From: Candidatus Nomurabacteria bacterium RIFCSPHIGHO2_01_FULL_39_10
Lineage (GTDB): Bacteria; Patescibacteriota; Minisyncoccia; Phycocordibacterales; UBA9973
Direction of reading: 5' to 3'
DNA length: 10,234 nucleotides
Assembly (NCBI GenBank): GCA_001786805.1
Contig: MFTJ01000012.1
Location: 1 to 10,234, forward strand
Part shown: positions 1 through 7,137 of the stretch, piece by piece
Numbering within the stretch: the first letter of the stretch is position 1
Layout of the letters: each line of letters opens with the position of its first letter
Notes under the pieces: model-generated
What the model saw: the letters and a program-made list of their open reading frames with translations, nothing else
Told to the model about the DNA's origin: nothing
Database searches by the model: none
Translations under genes and position numbers: made by a program

Positions 1-351
1 CAGCACATCATCAGCTTCAAAACCCGGACTATCATAAATGGGAATGCAAAATGCTTCAAAAATCTGGCGAGAATTTTTCAATTGCGCTATCAAAGCATCG
101 TCGGCTTTTACTCGTCCGGCTTTGTAAGCATTATAAGCTTCATGTCTAAAAGTCTTTTGCGGCAGGTCGTAACAGGCGACAATATAGTCCGGCTTCAAGT
201 CGGTCACTATCTTCATAATCATGGACGCGAGACCATAGAGCGCGCCAGTCGGCTCGCCTTTGGACGACAAAAATTCCGGCAAGGCATGATAAGCGCGGTG
301 GATTATGGCGTGAGCGTCCAGCAAGACTAGGGTTTTTGGATCTTTAGGCAT
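1..351 (-). CDS. polA: DNA polymerase I (or standalone 5'-3' exonuclease), N-terminal part, cut by window edge
   Basis: Only the first 117 residues are in the window; the reading frame is still open at base 1. The protein starts MPKDPKTLVLLDAHAIIHRAYHALP and follows the 5'-nuclease domain of Taq/E. coli Pol I closely. The first metal-binding Asp is D12 (LLDAHAIIHRAYHALP), then EPTGALYG (33-40), D62 in the VACYDL strand, FRHEAYNAYKAGR (68-80) and the acidic cluster GFEADDVL (110-117), where E112, D114 and D115 match metal ligands. In the family this domain removes RNA primers and flaps during lagging-strand synthesis and excision repair. Whether a polymerase domain follows cannot be seen, so a free-standing 5'-3' exonuclease is possible. 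The ATG at 349-351 is the natural start because it lies just before the conserved first strand. No Shine-Dalgarno precedes it. It is divergent from pilB, with 36 bases between. Confidence 0.85.
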   Translation of the reverse strand, partial: MPKDPKTLVLLDAHAIIHRAYHALPEFLSSKGEPTGALYGLASMIMKIVTDLKPDYIVACYDLPQKTFRHEAYNAYKAGRVKADDALIAQLKNSRQIFEAFCIPIYDSPGFEADDVL

Positions 352-353
352 TA

Positions 354-381
354 TTGTAAATAATACCATTTATTATACAAT
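354..381 (+). promoter_or_regulatory. Candidate sigma70-type promoter of the pilB-like gene
   Basis: A -35-like TTGTAA (354-359) and a -10-like TACAAT (376-381) are separated by 16 bases. The predicted transcription start, about 7 bases after the -10 box, falls on the A of the ATG at 388, so the transcript would be leaderless. No ribosome binding site is present. ATTGTA (353-358) and TACAAT (376-381) are perfect inverted copies of each other, so the site is a dyad spanning the divergent gap. Called by eye. Confidence 0.4.
372..377 (-). promoter_or_regulatory. Candidate -10 box for the polA-like gene
   Basis: The minus strand reads a perfect TATAAT here, 20 bases before the polA-like ATG, which would give a leader of roughly 14 bases. 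No good -35 box is seen at the right spacing; the nearest (TTGATG, 392-397) is only 14 bases away. In such AT-rich DNA the match could be chance. Confidence 0.3.
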
Positions 382-387
382 GTATGC

Positions 388-2088
388 ATGACATCAACTT
401 TTGATGAAGACAAACAAAATAAGCAGTTGGATGACTTGCGCAAGCAGGAGGAAGAGCAATTGGTGGCAAGCCTGGCTGAATCAAAATATGGAATGCCTTA
501 TATTGACTTGTATCGTCTGGGAATAGACAATGAGGCACTTAGAACAATATCGCATGAAGATGCCATGAAGATGAAAGTGGCGCCCTTTAAACTTTTCGGT
601 AAAAATATTTTCATCGCCGTGCGTTCACCGTCGGATGACCTCTTGAAAAAGCTGAAAGATGAGATGGAAAGACATAATCTGGCGCCTGCTTTTTACATGG
701 CTTCCGGCGCAAGTCTACAGAAAGTCTGGGACAGATATAAAGAACTTTCAATGGCGGAAAGTTCGCAAGTGGGAGGCATAGATATTTCCGGAGAAGTTTT
801 GAGAGATACGGCAAAAAAAATCGAGCATCTGCAGGATATTGAAAAGCTGGTAAGAGAAGCCTTGGAAGGAAATAAAATCCATAAAATTTCACGCCTGCTT
901 GAAATAATTTTGGCCGGAGCAATCGCCATTCAGGCTTCGGATATACACATTGAACCGGAAAAAGACCGGGGACGGCTACGGTTGCGGTTGGACGGCGTGC
1001 TCCAGGATATAAATTTCTTTGGACTGGATATATACCGTCTGCTTAATTCGCGCATCAAATTGCTTTCCGGAATGAAACTTACTTCAACAATCGCGCAGGA
1101 TGGACGTTTTAACATTATGGAGAGAATAGAAGAAATAAGCATTCGCACATCGCTTATTCCGGGAGCATATGGCGAATCCGTGGTGATGCGCATACTTGAC
1201 CCAAAATCTATACAAATGCCCATCGAAGAACTGGGCATTGAGCCTTATTTATTTGAAATTGTTAAAACTGAAATTGCGAAACCTAATGGATTGATTTTAG
1301 TTACCGGTCCGACAGGTTCTGGAAAAACAACCACTCTTTACTCATTTTTACGAAAAATATATTCAACTGAAATAAATATAATTACAATTGAAGACCCGGT
1401 GGAATACCATCTGCCCGGCATAACTCAAACGCAGATAAATCTGGAAAAGAAATACACCTTCCCAGAAGGGCTGCGTTCGGCGCTCCGCCAAGACCCGGAC
1501 ATCATTATGGTGGGCGAAATCCGCGATGGGGACACAGCCGAAATTTCCGTGCAGTCAGCGCTGACCGGCCACATGGTTTTTTCAACCCTGCACACCAATA
1601 ATGCCGCAGGTGTCATTCCTCGTTTGATTGATCTCGGAATCAATCCAAAAATTTTAGTTTCAGCTTTATCGCTTTCTATAGCCCAGCGTTTAGTCCGCAA
1701 ACTCTGCCAGTTTTGTAAAAAAAAGAGCGAGGCGAACGAAGAAGAAACTAAAAACATAAAAGTGGTGTTGGACAGTATCAAAGAAGAAGGAAAGGATTTT
1801 TCAAAATATAACATAAAACCAGAGGGTCCGTTTAAAATTTTCTCTCCTGTCGGTTGCGACAAATGCAATAGTATAGGCTACAAAGGACGAATCGGCATTT
1901 TCGAAGCGATAAAGACAGACGAGGAAATAGAAAAAATAATTCCGTCAAACCCAAGCGAGCATGAAATTAAAAAAGTTGCGCACAATCAAGGCATACTTTC
2001 AATGCGCCAGGATGGCATTGTAAAAATCCTAAATGGCATCACTTCCATAGAAGAAGTCCAAAGCGTTGTGGATTTGAAAGAGGAGTAA
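388..2088 (+). CDS. pilB: PilB/GspE-family type II secretion / type IV pilus assembly ATPase
   Basis: A hexameric cytoplasmic motor ATPase of 566 residues, a normal length for the family. An N-terminal GspE/MshE-type domain occupies about residues 25-120. The N2 domain is marked by ASDIHIEPE (from about residue 183) and an RLRLDG segment. The ATPase core has Walker A GPTGSGKT (307-314), Asp box TIEDPVEY (333-340), Walker B with IIMVGEIRD (372-380) and His box LTGHMVFSTLHTNN (392-405). Four cysteines, C440/C443 and C490/C493, form the zinc-binding motif typical of PilB and GspE and argue against the retraction ATPase PilT. By family, it powers pilus extension through a PilC/GspF platform protein. 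No other pilus genes are in the window, so pilus versus secretion use is open. The start at 388 has no Shine-Dalgarno and seems to be served by a leaderless promoter. Confidence 0.93.
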   Translation: MTSTFDEDKQNKQLDDLRKQEEEQLVASLAESKYGMPYIDLYRLGIDNEALRTISHEDAMKMKVAPFKLFGKNIFIAVRSPSDDLLKKLKDEMERHNLAPAFYMASGASLQKVWDRYKELSMAESSQVGGIDISGEVLRDTAKKIEHLQDIEKLVREALEGNKIHKISRLLEIILAGAIAIQASDIHIEPEKDRGRLRLRLDGVLQDINFFGLDIYRLLNSRIKLLSGMKLTSTIAQDGRFNIMERIEEISIRTSLIPGAYGESVVMRILDPKSIQMPIEELGIEPYLFEIVKTEIAKPNGLILVTGPTGSGKTTTLYSFLRKIYSTEINIITIEDPVEYHLPGITQTQINLEKKYTFPEGLRSALRQDPDIIMVGEIRDGDTAEISVQSALTGHMVFSTLHTNNAAGVIPRLIDLGINPKILVSALSLSIAQRLVRKLCQFCKKKSEANEEETKNIKVVLDSIKEEGKDFSKYNIKPEGPFKIFSPVGCDKCNSIGYKGRIGIFEAIKTDEEIEKIIPSNPSEHEIKKVAHNQGILSMRQDGIVKILNGITSIEEVQSVVDLKEE

Positions 2089-2103
2089 AAAGAAAAAAAT
2101 TTT

Positions 2104-2227
2104 ATGAGTAGTGAGAAAATAAAAAATCTTGCATTTATAGATGGACAAAATCTATATATGAATACGGCAAAGAAAGAAATTAACTATCACTAATTGGGGT
2201 TACAATGCAAAACTTGATAAACTTTAC
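2104..2227 (+). pseudogene. Broken N-terminal remnant of an NYN-domain (PIN-like RNase) protein
   Basis: An ATG at 2104 opens a 29-codon frame ending in TAA at 2191-2193. The peptide contains NLAFIDGQNLYM, the first strand of NYN-domain proteins: a hydrophobic run followed by IDGQN, whose Asp is a metal ligand of these PIN-like putative RNases. Such proteins are normally some 150-250 residues long. If one base is skipped at the stop, the next frame (2192-2227) reads NWGYNAKLDKLY, which resembles the W..LD stretch that follows in relatives. It then runs directly into the dapF stop codon at 2228. I read this as a gene cut off and frameshifted, with the rest lost. A functional 29-residue peptide is possible but less likely. 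Recognition rests on one motif. Confidence 0.5.
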
Positions 2228-3064
2228 CTAGGTTGTAAGGTCTTGCCTCGCAATTTTCATCTCTCTTTTGAATACAAATTCTGCTGGACCGCGGAGGATT
2301 ATTTCGCCTTTTTCGTTTTCTGAAAGATGCAAATTCCCGCCCGTAAATTCTAGGGTTATTTCAGCTACCCTATAGGTCTTGCCTATGGGGTGATTTGATT
2401 TAAGGATTGCATATACGGCGCAGGCGCCTGTGCCGCAGGAAAGAGTTGCGCCGCTTCCGCGCTCCCAGACTTTTACTTTGAAATAATCATCTCGAACTTT
2501 TTCGACGAATTCCACATTTATTTTATTGGGAAAATGAGAATCATTTTCAATTTTCGGACCAATTTGGGATATATTAATTTCAGATAGATTTTTTACAAGC
2601 CCCACTGCGTGCGGATTGCCCATGGAAACAAAATTAAACTCAATATTTTCTAGAACGAGAGAATTTTTTGGGAAATCTTTATGTGAAAATACAGGCACGC
2701 CCATATTCACCGAAAAACTTCCATCTGAATTGCACATCACTTTTTTTATCCCAGTTCTAGTGTCTATAAGTAATTCTTTTTTTTGTGGTTTTTTGGATTT
2801 TGTTAATTCCAAAAAAAATTTAGCCAGACATCGCACCCCATTCCCGCACATTTCGGCAACTGTGCCGTCAGAGTTATAATAATTCATAAAACAATCAGCA
2901 TTTGAAGATTTTTCTAACAAAATCAATCCATCTGCGCCAACACCAAAATGCCTGTCGCACAGAAGCGCAATTTTTTTTGTATTCTGCGCATCAAATTTTT
3001 TATCCCTGTTATCGATAATTATAAAGTCGTTGCCAGTACCTTGATATTTATGAAATGCAATCAT
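2228..3064 (-). CDS. dapF: Diaminopimelate epimerase
   Basis: Converts LL-diaminopimelate to meso-diaminopimelate without a cofactor, using a pair of cysteines. Length is 278 residues against about 274 in E. coli. The N-terminus HKYQGTGNDFIIID (5-18) is the family signature. The two catalytic cysteines are C73 in EMCGNGVRC and C210 in GATLSCGTGACA, with E201-R202 just upstream in the second half; SMGNPHAVG (147-155) is also conserved. It is the last gene of the minus-strand cluster; its ATG lies one base after the asd stop codon (TAG at 3066-3068). That spacing suggests translational coupling, and no clear Shine-Dalgarno is seen. It ends in TAG against the broken NYN remnant. All conserved residues I looked for are present. 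Confidence 0.95.
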   Translation of the reverse strand: MIAFHKYQGTGNDFIIIDNRDKKFDAQNTKKIALLCDRHFGVGADGLILLEKSSNADCFMNYYNSDGTVAEMCGNGVRCLAKFFLELTKSKKPQKKELLIDTRTGIKKVMCNSDGSFSVNMGVPVFSHKDFPKNSLVLENIEFNFVSMGNPHAVGLVKNLSEINISQIGPKIENDSHFPNKINVEFVEKVRDDYFKVKVWERGSGATLSCGTGACAVYAILKSNHPIGKTYRVAEITLEFTGGNLHLSENEKGEIILRGPAEFVFKREMKIARQDLTT

Positions 3065-3065
3065 G

Positions 3066-4109
3066 CTATTTAATATACCCTTTTTTTACCAATAATTCAG
3101 CAGTTAAAATAGCACCCCCTGCCGCCCCGCGGATGGTGTTATGCGACAAAGCCACGCATTTCCAGTCCAGAACAGAATCTTTCCTAATTCTGCCGACACT
3201 GATTCCCATACCGTTTCCTAAATCTCTATCAAGCCGTGTCTGCGGTCTATTTTCCTCCTCAAAATATGTGATGAGTGATTTCGGCGCAGAAGGTAAATTT
3301 AATTTATCCAAAGGATTTTTAAAATTTTTTAAAGCTTCAATTAATTTTTCTTTTGTTGCTTTTTTCCTGAATTTTATATTTATTGCCGCCATATGCCCAT
3401 CAGAAACAGGAATTCTTATGCAGTTAGTAGAAATTTTAAGTTTGTTTTCCAGTATGAATTTGTCTTTTTTAATTTCTCCTAAAATTTTTGCTGGCTCTTT
3501 TTCTGACTTTTCTTCTTCCTCTCCTATAAAAGGTATGACATTATCAATCATCTCCGACCAAGTTTCTAAAGTTTTGCCTGCGCCGGAAATAGCCTGATAT
3601 GTAGAGACAATGACTTTCTCCGGATTAAATTCCTTCCATGTATGAAGGAGCGGAACATAGGACTGGAGCGAGCAGTTTGGTTTCACGACAATAAATCCAG
3701 AAGTCCAGCCCCGATTTTTTTGCTGTGTAGAAATAATATCTAAATGCTCCGGATTAATTTCGGGTATAATCATCGGCACATCGGAAGTCCACCGGTGAGC
3801 CGAGTTGTTGGAGACTACCGGTAGACCTTTCTCTGCGTAAGAATTTTCAATTTTTTTTATCAAGTCTTTTTCAGCATCGAAGGCCGAAAAAATAAGCCTG
3901 CATTTTTTAGAAATAATATCTATGTCGTCTAGAGCAGAATATATGGTAAGTGAACCCATTTTTTTTCCTGCCGATTTTCTGGAAGCGGCAACGACAGTTA
4001 CCTCAAACCATGGGTGATTTTTTAACAGAGATAAGAATCGTCGTCCGATCATGCCTGTCGCTCCCAGTATGCCCACGGGAATTTTCTTATTTTCTGTTTT
4101 CTTTTTCAT
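3066..4109 (-). CDS. asd: Aspartate-semialdehyde dehydrogenase, archaeal/fungal-type
   Basis: Reduces L-4-aspartyl phosphate to aspartate semialdehyde with NADPH. Length is 347 residues. The N-terminal NADP-binding motif is GILGATGMIGRRF (13-25). The catalytic cysteine is C146 in VVKPNCSLQ, followed by YQAISGAGK (171-179), and the catalytic His is H239 in PVSDGHMAA. The stretch DNVIPFIGEEEEK (189-201) and the block DVPMIIPEINPEHLDI are marks of the archaeal/fungal branch (Methanocaldococcus, yeast), not of the E. coli-type enzyme. Its ATG lies inside the end of lysC, overlapping by 23 bases, so the two are probably coupled. Some bacteria carry this form, so transfer from an archaeon is not required. 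Confidence 0.94.
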   Translation of the reverse strand: MKKKTENKKIPVGILGATGMIGRRFLSLLKNHPWFEVTVVAASRKSAGKKMGSLTIYSALDDIDIISKKCRLIFSAFDAEKDLIKKIENSYAEKGLPVVSNNSAHRWTSDVPMIIPEINPEHLDIISTQQKNRGWTSGFIVVKPNCSLQSYVPLLHTWKEFNPEKVIVSTYQAISGAGKTLETWSEMIDNVIPFIGEEEEKSEKEPAKILGEIKKDKFILENKLKISTNCIRIPVSDGHMAAINIKFRKKATKEKLIEALKNFKNPLDKLNLPSAPKSLITYFEEENRPQTRLDRDLGNGMGISVGRIRKDSVLDWKCVALSHNTIRGAAGGAILTAELLVKKGYIK

Positions 4110-4986
4110 TGCTTATTTTAGTGCCAACTCCTTTTGGGTTAAAAGTGTTTTTGATGTAAATAGGTATGCCCTTTAATACCGCTGGTTTGATAGTTTTAGG
4201 ATGAATAACTTTAGCGCCTGAATATGCCATTTCTTCCGCTTCAGAATAAGATATTTCCGGAATGAGAAGCGCGTCTTTCATTTTTTTTGGGTCTGCCGTC
4301 ATTAAACCGTCAACATCCGTCCAAATTTCTATTGTTGAGACATTAAGAGCCGCGCCAATCAAAGCGGCGGTATAATCAGACCCCCCGCGACTAAGAGTGG
4401 TCGTTATTCCCTTTTGGGTCGAAGCAATAAATCCTCCCATAATAGAAAGATTTTTTTTATTTTTGAAATAATTTGAAATAATTTTATAGGATTTTTCTAT
4501 ATCCACATTCGCGCTGCCAAATTTATCGTCTGTTTTAATTAGAGTCCGAGCATCAGTAAACTCACATAAAATATTTCGGTTTTTTATCGCTTCACTTATG
4601 ATGTAAACCGATAATTGTTCTCCAAAACTCATTGCGGCATCAAGCGCAGACAGCGAAAGTTCTTTGGTTGTAAAGATATTTTCTATTACTTCTTCTAATT
4701 CTTTATATTTTATATTAATTTCCCGCAGTATTTTTTCTTTTTCTTTTGGCTTGATTAAATCTCTAATTATTTGATTATGTCTTTCACAGATACTGCTAAA
4801 AAGTGTTTTGTATCCCATATCTCCTTTTGAAGCAAGCGTCGCTAATTTTATAAGGTTGTCTGTAATTCCCCCGAGAGCAGATACGACAACGACAGTGTCT
4901 CTTTTATTTTCCAGTATAATATCAATAACTCTATTAATATTTTTTGCGTCCGCCACGGATGTCCCGCCAAATTTAAGAACTTTCAT
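4087..4986 (-). CDS. lysC: Aspartokinase, catalytic domain only (no ACT regulatory domains)
   Basis: Phosphorylates L-aspartate, the entry step of the pathway. The kinase domain is complete: KFGGTSVA (5-12), VVVVSALGGITD (32-43), SFGEQLS (120-126), MGGFIAS (183-189), TTTLSRGGSDYTAALIG (195-211), IWTDVDGLMTADP (221-233) and AYSGAKVIHP (254-263). The CERHNQII insert (67-74) resembles the AKIII/ThrA subfamily. The protein is only 299 residues. It stops right after the kinase domain (GVGTKIS), whereas usual aspartokinases have about 400-450 residues with two C-terminal ACT domains that bind lysine or threonine. The frame ends in a genuine stop inside the start of asd, leaving no room for an ACT remnant. 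Feedback inhibition of the usual kind is therefore unlikely. It begins 15 bases after dapL, with no Shine-Dalgarno. Confidence 0.93.
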   Translation of the reverse strand: MKVLKFGGTSVADAKNINRVIDIILENKRDTVVVVSALGGITDNLIKLATLASKGDMGYKTLFSSICERHNQIIRDLIKPKEKEKILREINIKYKELEEVIENIFTTKELSLSALDAAMSFGEQLSVYIISEAIKNRNILCEFTDARTLIKTDDKFGSANVDIEKSYKIISNYFKNKKNLSIMGGFIASTQKGITTTLSRGGSDYTAALIGAALNVSTIEIWTDVDGLMTADPKKMKDALLIPEISYSEAEEMAYSGAKVIHPKTIKPAVLKGIPIYIKNTFNPKGVGTKISNEKENRK

Positions 4987-5001
4987 GTTGGTTTTGGTAA
5001 T

Positions 5002-6222
5002 TTATTTTAAATTATTTTTAATGCTTTCCATCGCTTTTTTTACATTTTTTTTGTCTGCAAATGCGCTGAAACGGATATATCCCTCCCCTTGCGCTCCAAA
5101 TCCAGAACCTGGAGTTGCGACAACATGGGCTTCTTCCAAAAGTTTGTCGAAAAATTCCCAAGAATTTAAATTAAGAGGAATCTTGACCCAGATATATGGA
5201 GCATGCTCTGCGCCAAAGACTTGAAAACCAAGTTTTGCAAGACTTTTTTTAATTATGGCGGCATTGTCCATATAATAAGAAATTAATTTCTTACATTCCT
5301 TTCGACCAACAAGAGAGAGAACCGCCAATGCGCCGGCCTGCGATATATTGGAAGCTCCGTTAAACATGGTGCTTTGTCTTCTAGCCCACAACCGATGAAT
5401 CTCTCCTTTTCCTGCGCCCTCAACAACCAAATCCATAGGCACAATTGTCCATCCTAGACGAACTCCGGTGAAACCAGACCATTTGGAAAAACTGTTTATT
5501 TCGATTGCGCATTTTTTAGCTCCTTCTATCTCATAAATACTTTTAGGGAAAGACTTATCAGATATATATTCCACATAAGCGGCATCAAAAATAATTACCG
5601 CTTTATATTTGAGCGCATAGTCGACAAAAGCCTTCAACTGTTTCTTGGTGGCGACTGCTCCTGTTGGATTATTGGGACTGCATACATAAATTATATCCAC
5701 CTTACCTTCAGGCGGCTTCGGCACAAAGCCGTTTTTTTCATTGCATTCCATATAGACCAACCTTTCGTACTTTCCATTTTTATATTCTCCTGTTCTGCCG
5801 GAAATAACGCTCGAATCAACATATACTGGGTATACCGGGTCTGCGACGGCAATAATGTTATCTAAACCGAAAATTGACTGAATATTCGCCGAATCTGTTT
5901 TGGCTCCATCGCTAATGAAAATTTCCTCTACATTGAGGTCAACATCCCTCTCTTTATAATAAGACAACAGAGCCGCCCGCAATTCAGAATTGCCTTGAGT
6001 GTCTCTATAACCGGTATAAGTTTTCGCGTCACCCAGTTTTTTTACCGCCTTAGATAATCCTCCGATAACGACCGGGGGTAGAGGTAAGGTTGTATCGCCA
6101 ATACCCAGTCTGATAATTTCAACTTCCGGATTTCTCTTTATAAAATCCTTGACGCGTTTCGCAACTTCGGCAAATAAATATCCGCCCTGCAGTTTGTCGT
6201 AATTTTTATTTATCGTAGCCAT
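5002..6222 (-). CDS. dapL: LL-diaminopimelate aminotransferase
   Basis: Converts tetrahydrodipicolinate plus glutamate directly to LL-diaminopimelate, bypassing the succinyl or acetyl route. It is a fold-type I PLP enzyme of 406 residues, close to the usual ~400-410. The N-terminus NYDKLQGGYLFAEVAKRV matches DapL proteins (NP..KL..GYLF.EI..R). GIGDTTLPLP (40-49), YTGYRDTQG (69-77), CSPNNPTGA (181-189), D213 and Y216 in IFDAAY, and SFSKWSGFTGVRLGW (244-258) with the PLP-binding K247 all fit. The substrate-binding Arg lies near the C-terminus in YIRFSAFA. The start ATG lies 3 bases after the dapA stop, so the two are co-transcribed. The main alternative, a generic class I aminotransferase, is unlikely given these motifs and the dap neighbours. 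Confidence 0.94.
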   Translation of the reverse strand: MATINKNYDKLQGGYLFAEVAKRVKDFIKRNPEVEIIRLGIGDTTLPLPPVVIGGLSKAVKKLGDAKTYTGYRDTQGNSELRAALLSYYKERDVDLNVEEIFISDGAKTDSANIQSIFGLDNIIAVADPVYPVYVDSSVISGRTGEYKNGKYERLVYMECNEKNGFVPKPPEGKVDIIYVCSPNNPTGAVATKKQLKAFVDYALKYKAVIIFDAAYVEYISDKSFPKSIYEIEGAKKCAIEINSFSKWSGFTGVRLGWTIVPMDLVVEGAGKGEIHRLWARRQSTMFNGASNISQAGALAVLSLVGRKECKKLISYYMDNAAIIKKSLAKLGFQVFGAEHAPYIWVKIPLNLNSWEFFDKLLEEAHVVATPGSGFGAQGEGYIRFSAFADKKNVKKAMESIKNNLK

Positions 6223-6225
6223 TTT

Positions 6226-7137
6226 TTATATTAATTTAAGTTCTTTTAAAGCTTTTTCCAATAAAATTCTGTTTTTGTCTTCAATAAAAGTCAGCGGCAG
6301 TCGCAAACTTTCTTCAATCAGCCCCATTTTTGCCAAGGCTGTTTTGACAGGAATCGGATTTGATTCAATAAAGTTAGTATTCATCAAATCAAGCATGCTG
6401 TAATGTAATTTTTTTGCTTTTTCTAGATCTCCGGACAAGGCAAAATGAATCATGTCAGAGAATAATTTTGGAGCTTCATTGCAAACAACAGAAATACAGC
6501 CGTGTCCTCCTAGCGCAATAAGTGGAAAAGTTAGATCATCATCTCCGGATAAAACTGCAAAATCTTTTGGACCATTTTTTGAGACTTGATTAATAATTTC
6601 CATTTTTTGTGAAAGAGTCCCGGAAGCCTCTTTGACAGCTATAACGCTTGGAACTTCGCGAGCAATTCGCACAATAGTTGCTGGCATTACATTTGACCCA
6701 GTTCGCCCCGGAACATTATAAATAATAATCGGCAAATCTACTGCTTTGGCAATTTCCTTAAAATGGAGAACGAGACCGTTCGGGGTGGGCTTGTTGTAGT
6801 AAGGAGTTACGTGAAGGAGTCCGTCCGCTCCGACCTTTTTCGCCAACTGTGATAGATGCACAGCTTTTTTGGTGTCATTTGAACCTGCTCCCGCAATCAC
6901 TGGAATTTTTCCGGAAACTTTTTTGACAACTGTTTTTATCACAGTCACATATTCTTCTTCATTCAATGTGACCGCTTCGCCGGTAGAGCCTGCGACAACT
7001 ATCGCATCTACTCCGCCTTCTAGTTGATACGCGACTAGCTTCTCCAAAGCCGGCAAATCTAGCTCATTCTCTTTGCCATTTTTCTTAAATGGGGTGACGA
7101 TTGCCGGAATTGAACCAAAAAAATTTTTATATTTCAT
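6226..7137 (-). CDS. dapA: 4-hydroxy-tetrahydrodipicolinate synthase
   Basis: Condenses pyruvate with aspartate semialdehyde. It is a TIM barrel of 303 residues. The Schiff-base lysine is K169 in VIAVKEASG. GSTGEAVTLNEEE (50-62), TPYYNKP (111-117) and YNVPGRTG (140-147) carry the tyrosines Y114 and Y140 and the Arg R145 that binds the semialdehyde carboxylate; that Arg separates DapA from N-acetylneuraminate lyase relatives. By alignment, most lysine-site residues of the E. coli enzyme differ here: S48, A49, H53, H56 and E84 become A55, V56, E60, Y63 and K91, while N80 and Y106 are kept (N87, Y113). Lysine inhibition is therefore doubtful. The ATG overlaps the dapB stop as ATGA, implying translational coupling. 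Confidence 0.95.
   Translation of the reverse strand: MKYKNFFGSIPAIVTPFKKNGKENELDLPALEKLVAYQLEGGVDAIVVAGSTGEAVTLNEEEYVTVIKTVVKKVSGKIPVIAGAGSNDTKKAVHLSQLAKKVGADGLLHVTPYYNKPTPNGLVLHFKEIAKAVDLPIIIYNVPGRTGSNVMPATIVRIAREVPSVIAVKEASGTLSQKMEIINQVSKNGPKDFAVLSGDDDLTFPLIALGGHGCISVVCNEAPKLFSDMIHFALSGDLEKAKKLHYSMLDLMNTNFIESNPIPVKTALAKMGLIEESLRLPLTFIEDKNRILLEKALKELKLI

Noticed and set aside
3055..3597. Open frame of 180 codons on the plus strand
   Set aside because: It lies wholly opposite asd, has no recognisable motif and has a low-complexity Ser/Phe-rich translation, as expected of a shadow of a real gene. The other antisense frames within pilB, dapL, lysC and the membrane-protein gene were dropped for the same reason.
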